In this document: positions 57,283 through 64,000 of the stretch, in pieces | Numbering within the stretch: the first letter of the stretch is position 1 | How the letters are laid out: each line of letters begins with the position of its first letter | From: Affinibrenneria salicis | GTDB lineage: Bacteria > Pseudomonadota > Gammaproteobacteria > Enterobacterales > Enterobacteriaceae | DNA: 64,000 nt | Assembly (NCBI RefSeq): GCF_008710095.1 | Contig: NZ_VYKJ01000010.1 | Span: 1 to 64,000 of the forward strand | Reading direction: 5' to 3' | The notes under the pieces: model-generated | Databases searched by the model: none | Told to the model about the DNA's origin: nothing | The model's input: the letters and a program-made list of their open reading frames with translations, nothing else | Position numbers and translations under genes: made by a program

Positions 57283-58380
57283 ATGCAAGCGCCACAGTTC
57301 GCGCAACAGGTGCTGGACTGGTACCAACGCTTCGGACGCAAAACCCTGCCCTGGCAGATCGAAAAAACGCCTTATAAGGTATGGCTGTCAGAGGTTATGC
57401 TGCAGCAAACCCAGGTCAGTACGGTAATCCCCTACTTTCAGCGCTTTATGGCGCGCTTCCCTGACGTGACGGCGCTGGCCGACGCGCCGCTGGATGAAGT
57501 GCTGCATCTGTGGACCGGACTCGGCTATTACGCCCGCGCGCGTAACCTGCACAAAGCCGCCCGGGTGATAGCCGACCGGCACCAGGGCGTGTTTCCCACC
57601 CGTTTTGACGATGTAGCCGACCTGCCCGGCGTCGGGCGTTCGACCGCCGGGGCGATCCTGTCGCTGTCGCTCGACCAGCACTATCCTATCCTCGATGGTA
57701 ATGTGAAACGCGTTCTGGCGCGTTGCTATACCGTTGCCGGCTGGCCAGGCAAGAAAGACGTGGAAAAGCAGCTATGGGCGCTCAGCGAGCAGGTGACGCC
57801 CGCCGCAGGCGTCAGCCAGTTTAACCAGGCGATGATGGATCTGGGCGCCATGGTATGTACGCGCAGCCGACCGAAATGCGAACTGTGTCCGTTGAACAAC
57901 GGCTGCCTGGCCAGCGCCGCCCACAGCTGGGCCGAGTATCCGGGTAAAAAACCGAAACAGACGCTGCCGGAGAAAACCAGCTGGTTTTTACTGCTGCAAA
58001 ACGACGACAAAGTCTGGCTGGAACAGAGGCCGGCCGTGGGCCTGTGGGGCGGTTTGTTCTGTTTTCCTCAGTTCAGTCTGCGCAGAGAGCTGGAACTCTG
58101 GCTGCAACAACGTGGTCTCAGTACTCAGCATCTGCAACAGCTGACCGCTTTTCGTCATACCTTCAGCCATTTTCATCTGGATATCGTTCCTGTCTGGCTG
58201 AAGCTCTCCCGGCCGCAGGCCTGCATGGATGAGGGAGTCGGTCTCTGGTATAACTTAGCGCAGCCGCCGTCTGTCGGCCTGGCCGCCCCCGTTGAGCGTT
58301 TATTGCGTCAGCTCAGCCGGTCAGGCGAGTCACAGCCAACGTTATTTGATCACTGCGCGATTAATGAGGAAGAAGCATGA
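57283..58380 (+). CDS. mutY: Adenine DNA glycosylase MutY
   Basis: Removes A opposite 8-oxoguanine. The 365-residue protein has the catalytic Glu in EVMLQQTQV, the helix-hairpin-helix [14 protein letters not shown], catalytic Asp in [12 protein letters not shown] and the 4Fe-4S ligands C-X6-C-X2-C-X5-C ([17 protein letters not shown]). A C-terminal MutT-like 8-oxoG recognition domain follows. I prefer the second of two consecutive ATGs, as in E. coli. It overlaps yggX by four bases (ATGA). Confidence 0.96.
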   Translation: MQAPQFAQQVLDWYQRFGRKTLPWQIEKTPYKVWLSEVMLQQTQVSTVIPYFQRFMARFPDVTALADAPLDEVLHLWTGLGYYARARNLHKAARVIADRHQGVFPTRFDDVADLPGVGRSTAGAILSLSLDQHYPILDGNVKRVLARCYTVAGWPGKKDVEKQLWALSEQVTPAAGVSQFNQAMMDLGAMVCTRSRPKCELCPLNNGCLASAAHSWAEYPGKKPKQTLPEKTSWFLLLQNDDKVWLEQRPAVGLWGGLFCFPQFSLRRELELWLQQRGLSTQHLQQLTAFRHTFSHFHLDIVPVWLKLSRPQACMDEGVGLWYNLAQPPSVGLAAPVERLLRQLSRSGESQPTLFDHCAINEEEA

Positions 58381-58649
58381 GCAGAACTATTTTTTGTACG
58401 TTTTTACAACGTGACGCAGAGGGGCAGGACTTCCAGCTCTATCCCGGCGAGTTGGGCAAGCGTATCTATAACGAGATCTCCAAAGAGGCCTGGTCACAGT
58501 GGATGACCAAACAAACCATGCTCATTAATGAGAAAAAACTCAGCATGATGAATGTCGACGATCGCAAACTGCTGGAACAGGAAATGATCAAATTTCTGTT
58601 TGAAGGGCATGATGTGCAGATCGATGGATATACCCCGCCGGCCGACTAA
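58377..58649 (+). CDS. yggX: Probable Fe(2+)-trafficking protein YggX
   Basis: The 90-residue protein protects iron-sulfur clusters from oxidation and takes part in iron transfer. The N-terminus [17 protein letters not shown] with the conserved Cys, the [18 protein letters not shown] motif and MLINEKKL are typical. Its start overlaps the mutY stop, consistent with a joint role in oxidative damage. Confidence 0.96.
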   Translation: MSRTIFCTFLQRDAEGQDFQLYPGELGKRIYNEISKEAWSQWMTKQTMLINEKKLSMMNVDDRKLLEQEMIKFLFEGHDVQIDGYTPPAD

Positions 58650-58656
58650 TTATTGC

Positions 58657-58675
58657 AGGGCCCGATGGCCTTTTT
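58657..58675 (+). terminator. Weak terminator or attenuator between yggX and mltC
   Basis: A short stem (AGGGCC, loop CGAT, GGCCTT, with one G-T pair) is followed by a T run just past the yggX stop. The stem is short, so transcription into mltC may continue. Confidence 0.45.
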
Positions 58676-58705
58676 GACATCCTCATCCTGAAACGGCTTT
58701 TTACG

Positions 58706-59779
58706 ATGAAGAAACTTTTAGCTCTACTGATCGTCGCGCCACTGCTGATTTCCTGCTCCGGGAATAAAAGCAAAGTCGCTCAAGAGGAATTTATCAAAGA
58801 CACCAACGCCTTTGATATTCTGATGGGACAGTTTGCCAACAATATCGAGAACATCTGGGGCATGAACGAAGTGCTGATCGCCGGCCCTAAAGACTATGTA
58901 AAGTATACCGATCAGTATCAGACGCGTAGCCACATCAACTTTGATGCCGGCAGCATCACCATTGAGACCATTGCCGCGACCAATGTGCAGGCGCACCTGC
59001 GTCAGGCGATCATCACCACGTTGCTGATGGGCGACGACCCCAGCACCACCGATCTGTATTCGGACGCCAACGACATTCAGATCAGTAAAGAGCCTTTCCT
59101 GTATGGCCAGGTCCTGGATAATACCGGGCAGCCGATCCGTTGGGAAGGCCGCGCCGGCAGCTTCGCCGATTATCTGTTGCAAAGCCGTTTGCAGAGCCGC
59201 ACTTCCGGGCTGCATGTGATCTGGTCGGTCACCATCCAGCTGGTGCCGAACCATCTGGATAAGCGCGCGCACAAATATTTGCCGCTGGTGCGCAAGGCAT
59301 CGGAACGCTATGGCGTGGAGGAATCGCTGATCCTGGCGATCATGCAGACGGAATCCAGCTTCAACCCCTATGCGGTTAGCCGTTCCGACGCGCTGGGGCT
59401 GATGCAGGTCGTTCAGCACAGCGCCGGGCGCGACGTGTTTAAGATGAAAGGGAAATGGGGCCAGCCAAGCCGCAGCTATCTGTTCGACCCGGAAAACAAC
59501 ATTGATGCCGGCACCGCCTATCTGTCTCTCCTGCAGAATACCTACCTCGGAGGGATTCAGGATCCCACGGCGCGGCGCTATGCGGTGATCACCGCTTATA
59601 ACGGCGGCGCAGGCAGCGTGCTGCGGGTGTTCTCCAGCGACAGAGAGCGCGCGGTTGATATCATTAACGGCATGTCGGCGGGCGATGTCTACCAGACGCT
59701 GACCACCAGGCATCCCTCATCTGAGTCGCGCCGCTATCTGTACAAAGTGAATAGCGCTCAGAAAAACTACCGGCCATAA
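58706..59779 (+). CDS. mltC: Membrane-bound lytic murein transglycosylase C
   Basis: Outer membrane lipoprotein that cleaves peptidoglycan glycan strands. The signal ends in the lipobox LISC (Cys 17). An N-terminal DUF3393-type domain (to about residue 185) is followed by the SLT domain with catalytic Glu in [14 protein letters not shown], then ALGLMQV and [14 protein letters not shown]. The 357 residues match E. coli (359). The usual mutY-yggX-mltC order is kept. Confidence 0.96.
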   Translation: MKKLLALLIVAPLLISCSGNKSKVAQEEFIKDTNAFDILMGQFANNIENIWGMNEVLIAGPKDYVKYTDQYQTRSHINFDAGSITIETIAATNVQAHLRQAIITTLLMGDDPSTTDLYSDANDIQISKEPFLYGQVLDNTGQPIRWEGRAGSFADYLLQSRLQSRTSGLHVIWSVTIQLVPNHLDKRAHKYLPLVRKASERYGVEESLILAIMQTESSFNPYAVSRSDALGLMQVVQHSAGRDVFKMKGKWGQPSRSYLFDPENNIDAGTAYLSLLQNTYLGGIQDPTARRYAVITAYNGGAGSVLRVFSSDRERAVDIINGMSAGDVYQTLTTRHPSSESRRYLYKVNSAQKNYRP

Positions 59780-59791
59780 TTGCTGGCGTCA

Positions 59792-59824
59792 GCGGACTGC
59801 CGGCAGCCACTGCCGGCGGTCCGC
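59792..59824. terminator. Strong stem-loop between mltC and the AraC-type gene
   Basis: A 13-bp stem (GCGGACTGCCGGC / GCCGGCGGTCCGC, one T-G pair) with a seven-base loop lies 12 bases past the mltC stop. No T run follows on either strand, so it may end transcription poorly, stabilise the mltC 3' end or be a repeated palindrome. Confidence 0.6.
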
Positions 59825-59855
59825 GATGACAATCGAACCCAATACAGAGGCCGAT

Positions 59856-60896
59856 ATGCCGGAAATCCCCATACCTTTTATTACCGCTTTCCTGCTGCTG
59901 GTGCTTTTTCTGCGTATTCGCCTTATGCGCGGTAAAGGTCGCCCGGCGAAAACAGAAACGGCATTTATCGCCATCAGTTGCCTTTCCATCATCCTGTGCG
60001 GACTAAACTGGGGAACGACCTTCTCGATTCCGACCTTCTTTCAGCCGATTGTCGCTGCGACCGTACCGCCGCTATTTTGGCTGTACGCGGCCTCGGGCAA
60101 AGCAAACGAAAAGCGGCGAGCGTGGCGCCATCTTCTTCCGCCGCTCTGCGTGGCTGTATTGCTGGCGACAGAAAACCCCGGTCGCTGGCCGCTGGTCGAT
60201 TTGTCGCTCATGATGATTTTTGCCGGCTACGGCATCGCGCTGATTCATGCGGCTCTCGACAGATCAACGGACTGCGGCGACGCGCGGCGCTTATGGCAGA
60301 AAGCGCCATTTTGGGCTGGGGTTTACTTTGTCGTCTCCGCCATCATCGATATCATTATCGCGCTGGAGCTGGACGTTGGTAACGGCCAGCGGGTGCCGGA
60401 GATTATCGGCGTAGCCCATATAGCGACCCTGCTTGTGCTGACCTTTTTTATTGTAACGAAGAAAAGCGCCCCGGCGGAAAATAAGCCGTCGAACAAAACG
60501 CAGCCGGCCAGCGACGGGGATCTGGAACTGGCGGACAAACTGGAACAATTCATCCGCATAAATCGCCTTTATACCGATCCGAATATGACGCTTCAGCGCC
60601 TCGCGCGGAGAATGGGCATCCCCGCCAGGCATATTTCGGAAACCATTAATCGGGTCTACGGACGCAACATCTCGCAGGTCATGAATAGCTACCGGCTCGA
60701 TGAGGTAAAGCGACTGCTCAGCCAGACCGACTCGCGCATTACAGACATCATGTTAGATTGCGGTTTCCAGACCAAATCAAATTTTAATCGCGAATTTTTA
60801 AAAGCCACCGGCATGACCCCCAGCCAGTGGCGACGCGCAAACGCCGCGCCGTCATCCGCTATTGCCGACGCCACGCCTGCGTCAGAAAATCGCTGA
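59856..60896 (+). CDS. Membrane-anchored AraC-type transcriptional regulator
   Basis: The 346-residue protein has six or seven membrane segments in the N-terminal 210 residues (first IPFITAFLLLVLFLRIRL, last VAHIATLLVLTFFIV), a polar linker and a C-terminal AraC DNA-binding domain with both helix-turn-helices (MTLQRLARRMGIPARHISE; ITDIMLDCGFQTKSNFNREF). Such proteins are putative one-component membrane regulators; the target is unknown. I chose the ATG preceded by AGAGG at five bases; ten more codons are open upstream. Its 3' end overlaps the convergent hydrolase gene by 38 bases. Confidence 0.85.
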   Translation: MPEIPIPFITAFLLLVLFLRIRLMRGKGRPAKTETAFIAISCLSIILCGLNWGTTFSIPTFFQPIVAATVPPLFWLYAASGKANEKRRAWRHLLPPLCVAVLLATENPGRWPLVDLSLMMIFAGYGIALIHAALDRSTDCGDARRLWQKAPFWAGVYFVVSAIIDIIIALELDVGNGQRVPEIIGVAHIATLLVLTFFIVTKKSAPAENKPSNKTQPASDGDLELADKLEQFIRINRLYTDPNMTLQRLARRMGIPARHISETINRVYGRNISQVMNSYRLDEVKRLLSQTDSRITDIMLDCGFQTKSNFNREFLKATGMTPSQWRRANAAPSSAIADATPASENR

Positions 60897-61899
60897 TCTT
60901 ATCGATTAACAGCCGGTGAATTGACTCGCGGGAACCCGTTTTGCCGTCGAGACAGATCATACCGTCGCCGGGATTGGCCTCATTGAGGATCGCTTCCGCG
61001 CCCGCCTTGCAGCGTTGCATAAAACTAAAGTGAGTCGCCTCAGCTATTTCCCAATAGCCTGTCGACTGGCGCGGCAGATACTGCATCAGGACCCGTGACT
61101 CCAGCGCGGCCGGCAGCGCCGGATTCGGCGCGCCAGCGGCGACAACCAGTACCGGCACCGTGACCGCTGCCAGACTCTCCGGAGTAAACCCTCTTGCCAT
61201 TCCCAGGTCGAGCGAAACCACGGCGCTAATCCGCACATCCCGCGCCGACTGATCAAGCCGCGCCCGCGACGCGTCGTCTTTGCCGGCGCCCATCTCCTGA
61301 TAGACCTGACAAGAAGCAAGCTGCGGTTGCGTCAGACAATCCCGTTCAAAGCGTTCGCTATTAAAACGCGCACCGGCCAGCGACAGCGCCGTCCAGCCGC
61401 CCAGCGAATGTCCGATAACGGCAATCCGCCCGGACGCGGTATGACCCGCAATAGCCGAATCCGCCAGCAGGGCGGTAATTACCCGACTGATATCATCAGG
61501 CCGCAGCCAAAGCTGCGCCGCCACCGCCGGCTTCATGTCCCATGACGATGTACCGGGATGGTTCGGCGCCGCCACGATATAACCTTTTTGCGCCAGCGCG
61601 TGGGCCAGCCAGAGTTGATTACGCCAGTTGCCGCCATAGCCGTGAGAGATGACGACCAGCGGATGCGCTCCGCTTTGCGGCTGAGCGTGCTTTATCACCG
61701 GCACGCCGAAAAAAACGGGATTCTCGCCAACCGATATCGCTTCTCCGCCGCTCTCCGTCGGATACAGTACTGCGACATTAAGAGAACGCGTTCCCGTCGG
61801 ATCGGGCAAATTCAGATCGCGGTACCCCACCGATTGAGACGCCAGTGCAGAAAAACTCGTCAGCCAGACACAAATAAACAGGGTTAATGCAGATTTCAT
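60859..61899 (-). CDS. Secreted alpha/beta hydrolase (dienelactone hydrolase-like)
   Basis: The 346-residue protein has a signal peptide (cleavage near SALASQ, residue 20), the oxyanion-loop HGYGGN segment, the nucleophile elbow GHSLGGW, a probable catalytic Asp in the SLDLGMARG/VVAAG region and a His in EATHFSFMQ. Two Cys pairs fit a periplasmic location. The shape recalls PAF-acetylhydrolase II/dienelactone hydrolase-like enzymes. The substrate is not known. It converges on the AraC-type gene with an overlap of 38 bases. Confidence 0.82.
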   Translation of the reverse strand: MKSALTLFICVWLTSFSALASQSVGYRDLNLPDPTGTRSLNVAVLYPTESGGEAISVGENPVFFGVPVIKHAQPQSGAHPLVVISHGYGGNWRNQLWLAHALAQKGYIVAAPNHPGTSSWDMKPAVAAQLWLRPDDISRVITALLADSAIAGHTASGRIAVIGHSLGGWTALSLAGARFNSERFERDCLTQPQLASCQVYQEMGAGKDDASRARLDQSARDVRISAVVSLDLGMARGFTPESLAAVTVPVLVVAAGAPNPALPAALESRVLMQYLPRQSTGYWEIAEATHFSFMQRCKAGAEAILNEANPGDGMICLDGKTGSRESIHRLLIDKISDFLTQAWRRQ

Positions 61900-62128
61900 C
61901 GTAGTGCGCTCCTTATTGAAAGACGAAATCGATTTTCACTCACCGGGCGCGCCAGACGCGACCTGAAACGCTATTCAGTACTTTTTTATTCGCAGAAATT
62001 TCCCGGATTCGGTAGCTATTCAGGCTGATTAGCAGGGATGGAATTTTGTTGGCGAAGCTGCGAAGCGGAGGTAGAATGCGCGGCTACTTTACTTAGTTTA
62101 ACTATTCACGATGGGGAGTATATCTGAT

Positions 62129-62530
62129 ATGGACGATAACGCCGGCCAAAAATACCCGCAAAGATGGCAGACCCGCTTCGCTTTTTTTGACAAGCACGGC
62201 GCGCCGAAGACAAAGGAATACAAAGCGGCTTTCAAGAAGGAAAAAATTCCCGCGCGCTTTCTGATAGGATTCAACATCCTCGCTTTTTTCTTTGGGTTTA
62301 TCTATTTCTTTGTTCTCGGCCTGTGGCGAAAAAATCTGTCTTTATTAGCCGCAACCGTGGGCATCGGCTTTCTTGCCGGAATTCTTGAACTCATAACCGG
62401 CCACAAAGTATCCCCTGTCGCCCTTAATATGGTATGCGCTTTAATGTGGGCCACCACCGCCAATTATGCTTATTACCTGAAAGAAACCCAAAACAGTAAA
62501 AGCTGGAACCCGTTTGAAGGCACCTTCTAA
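62129..62530 (+). CDS. DUF2628 membrane protein, first of a tandem pair
   Basis: The 133-residue protein has the DUF2628 layout: a soluble N-terminus (WQTRFAFFDKHGAPKTKEYK), two or three membrane segments (FNILAFFFGFIYFFVLGLW and LLAATVGIGFLAGILEL) and a C-terminal tail NSKSWNPFEGTF. Function is unknown. I start at MDDNAGQKY, with GGGGAG upstream; an ATG 18 bases earlier is also possible. The next gene is a paralogue. Confidence 0.8.
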   Translation: MDDNAGQKYPQRWQTRFAFFDKHGAPKTKEYKAAFKKEKIPARFLIGFNILAFFFGFIYFFVLGLWRKNLSLLAATVGIGFLAGILELITGHKVSPVALNMVCALMWATTANYAYYLKETQNSKSWNPFEGTF

Positions 62531-62685
62531 AAACAGGCAAAAAGTAATATGGCTTCCCTGCGGACAACCCGTTTTTGGCGCGAAATGGCGGGCATAGACT
62601 CGCCTATCGTTACACCGCCGGGCTGTCTGCGACGAAAGCCACGCCCGCTTTGCTGGCAGGGCCGGGAACAGCTGAGACAAGGCTT

Positions 62686-63126
62686 ATGTACGCTGACAGA
62701 GAACTGAAATACCCGCGAAAATGGCAAACCCGCTTTGTCTTTTTTGACAGACACGGCGCGCCCAACACCAAAGCGTACCGGGCGGCGTTAAAACAAGAAA
62801 CGTTCTTACGCCGCATCCTTATCAGGATCAACTTCATTGCGTTTTTCTTCGGCTTTATCTATTTTTTCCTCATCGGGTTATGGCGCAAGGCCCTGTCTAT
62901 GCTGGCTTTGAGCTATGCCATCAACCGAATTACCGAGCTGCTTATAACAAAAGCGCTAATGTGGCATCTTATTACCCTGGGCGGCGCTTTTCTGTTGAAT
63001 ATCGCCATCAGCCTTGTCTATATGCTGCTCTATATGGTGCTATGGGGATTACTCGCCAATTACGCCTGGTATCTGAAAGAAGTCAAAAACAGCACCAGCT
63101 GGAATCCGTTTGAAGGATTTCTGTAG
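62686..63126 (+). CDS. DUF2628 membrane protein, second of a tandem pair
   Basis: The 146-residue paralogue of the preceding gene shares WQTRFVFFDRHGAPNTKAYR, FFFGFIYFFLIGLWRK and STSWNPFEGFL. It has an extra hydrophobic stretch (LITLGGAFLLNIAISLVYMLLY). The start MYADRELKY has AAGG three to six bases upstream; a longer open frame of 37 codons before it has no similarity to the first copy. The pair probably arose by gene duplication. Confidence 0.82.
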   Translation: MYADRELKYPRKWQTRFVFFDRHGAPNTKAYRAALKQETFLRRILIRINFIAFFFGFIYFFLIGLWRKALSMLALSYAINRITELLITKALMWHLITLGGAFLLNIAISLVYMLLYMVLWGLLANYAWYLKEVKNSTSWNPFEGFL

Positions 63127-63214
63127 CGGCGAAGGGATACGCGCTGCCCGGCGTATCGGTAAATTAACCATCCGCGGTGGCTGGATCAGACCGGGCGCAG
63201 GACGAGGACTCATA

Positions 63215-63655
63215 ATGAAAACGGTGCTGACCGCCATAGGCTGTTCACTGTTGCTATCCGGCTGCCTGCCGATACCGCATGTCAACCAGATCGCGCCCGA
63301 GGTCACCGGCGTGGTGCTCAGGAACGGACAGCCCGCGCCGGGCGTGGTGATTTACTGGCATACCCGCTATGCTCCCACCGAAACGGCGTGCGCCGCATCG
63401 CCGGTGTCGGTTACTACAGATGCACAGGGACGTTTTCAACTTGAGGGCGAGCGGGAACTGTTCCTGTTCAGCGCAATGGGCGATCCCCTGATGAGCTGGA
63501 CGATTTGTTTGCAGGACGCAGGCACAATGTACACCGGATGGCGTTCGTTTCACCTCGGCTACGCGGAAAAACAAGTCCATATGGTATGCGATCTGGCGAC
63601 GCCCCTGCGGCCGGAGCAAAAAGACAGGGGTCTGTGCGATATCGACAGGCTGTAA
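63215..63655 (+). CDS. Putative lipoprotein with carboxypeptidase-regulatory-like fold
   Basis: The 146-residue protein starts MKTVLTAIGCSLLLSGC, a lipoprotein signal with lipobox LSGC (Cys 17). The mature part reads GVVLRNGQPAPGVVIYWHTR and TTDAQGRFQLEGERE, a pattern of the transthyretin-like/carboxypeptidase D regulatory beta-sandwich. Function is unknown. GAGG lies seven bases before the ATG. An open frame upstream overlaps the DUF2628 gene but lacks a signal. Confidence 0.75.
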   Translation: MKTVLTAIGCSLLLSGCLPIPHVNQIAPEVTGVVLRNGQPAPGVVIYWHTRYAPTETACAASPVSVTTDAQGRFQLEGERELFLFSAMGDPLMSWTICLQDAGTMYTGWRSFHLGYAEKQVHMVCDLATPLRPEQKDRGLCDIDRL

Positions 63656-63963
63656 TCTCCGTCGGCCTGACGCGCGATCATGACGTCATAGCGAAACGCG
63701 CGATTTCCCACGCCATTTTGTCCCCTTCCAGGCATAAAATGAAAGCCGCCAACCGGCCGAAAAGACACGCATCTTTTGCTACCGTTGCCAATAAAAGGTA
63801 GCATCTCTGACTTTGTTAACCCTATGCAACCCACGTCTATCCAGGGAAAAGAATAAAAACGACCTGTTTAGACCCGGGGTTATCGTAGTAACCAGTCATT
63901 CATCAGTGGATGAAAACGACAGGGATACAAAGAAATAGCGACGGACAGGAAGACAGAAAAGTA
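63656..63963. other. Intergenic region near the window end
   Basis: I see no gene in these 308 bases. A short GC-poor stretch around 63780-63870 may carry the promoter of a gene that starts at the window edge. Confidence 0.4.
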
Positions 63964-64000
63964 ATGATTCATTCTAAAAAAACTGATAACGGTCATAACG
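63964..64000 (+). CDS. Possible 5' end of a gene cut by the window edge
   Basis: From an ATG at 63964, preceded by GGAAGACAGAAAAGTA, twelve codons (MIHSKKTDNGHN) stay open to the end of the window. This is too short to name a product. Confidence 0.3.
   Translation, partial: MIHSKKTDNGHN

Overview
The window is chromosomal DNA of an enterobacterium (order Enterobacterales). The rrn leader, rcsF-trmO-proS, nlpD-rpoS, pcm/truD/ispF/ispD/ftsB, cysDNC/cysJIH, recC-ptrA-recB-recD, thyA-lgt-ptsP-rppH-mutH and mutY-yggX-mltC blocks all have their usual enterobacterial gene content. A cysG gene next to cysDNC and the high GC content of the housekeeping part would suit a plant-associated Pectobacteriaceae genus such as Brenneria, Lonsdalea or Dickeya. 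That assignment is an inference and cannot be fixed from the sequence alone.

Layout. 1-405: 5' end of a 16S gene on the minus strand with its leader and tandem P1/P2 promoters. 406-4419: gmhB, then rcsF-trmO-proS in the opposite direction; the metNIQ transporter operon that separates gmhB from rcsF in E. coli is absent. 4521-10763: rpoS, nlpD, pcm, truD, ispF, ispD, ftsB and ygbE, all on the minus strand; surE is deleted between pcm and truD, leaving only its 3' tail. 10822-20878: an assimilatory sulfate reduction cluster, cysJ-cysI-cysH, an unknown ParB-like gene, then cysG-cysD-cysN-cysC. 21217-22302: queD and queE of queuosine synthesis. 22336-34197: recC-ptrA-recB-recD. 34576-36996: four pseudopilin-type genes (ppdA, ppdB, ygdB, ppdC), disturbed by a 137-bp tandem repeat. 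37354-47760: a lipoprotein gene, thyA, lgt, ptsP, rppH, a DARS2-like DnaA-box region, mutH, ygdR, tas, yggN, yggL and trmB.

47.9-57.1 kb: an insertion between trmB and mutY, which are direct neighbours in E. coli. It carries a complete chaperone-usher fimbrial operon (major pilin, minor pilin, usher, chaperone, tip adhesin, minor pilin), a LuxR-type regulator at its 3' end and, beyond an 843-bp AT-rich intergenic region, a ToxR/MarT-like membrane regulator with a FidL-like partner. Possible control elements include a heptanucleotide repeat tract, a terminator-like hairpin before the LuxR-type gene and an inverted repeat around the promoter of the ToxR-like gene. This island is the most interesting accessory unit in the window.

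57.3-64.0 kb: mutY-yggX-mltC, then an accessory tail with a membrane-anchored AraC-type regulator, a secreted alpha/beta hydrolase, two tandem DUF2628 membrane proteins, a small lipoprotein and possibly the first codons of another gene at the window edge.
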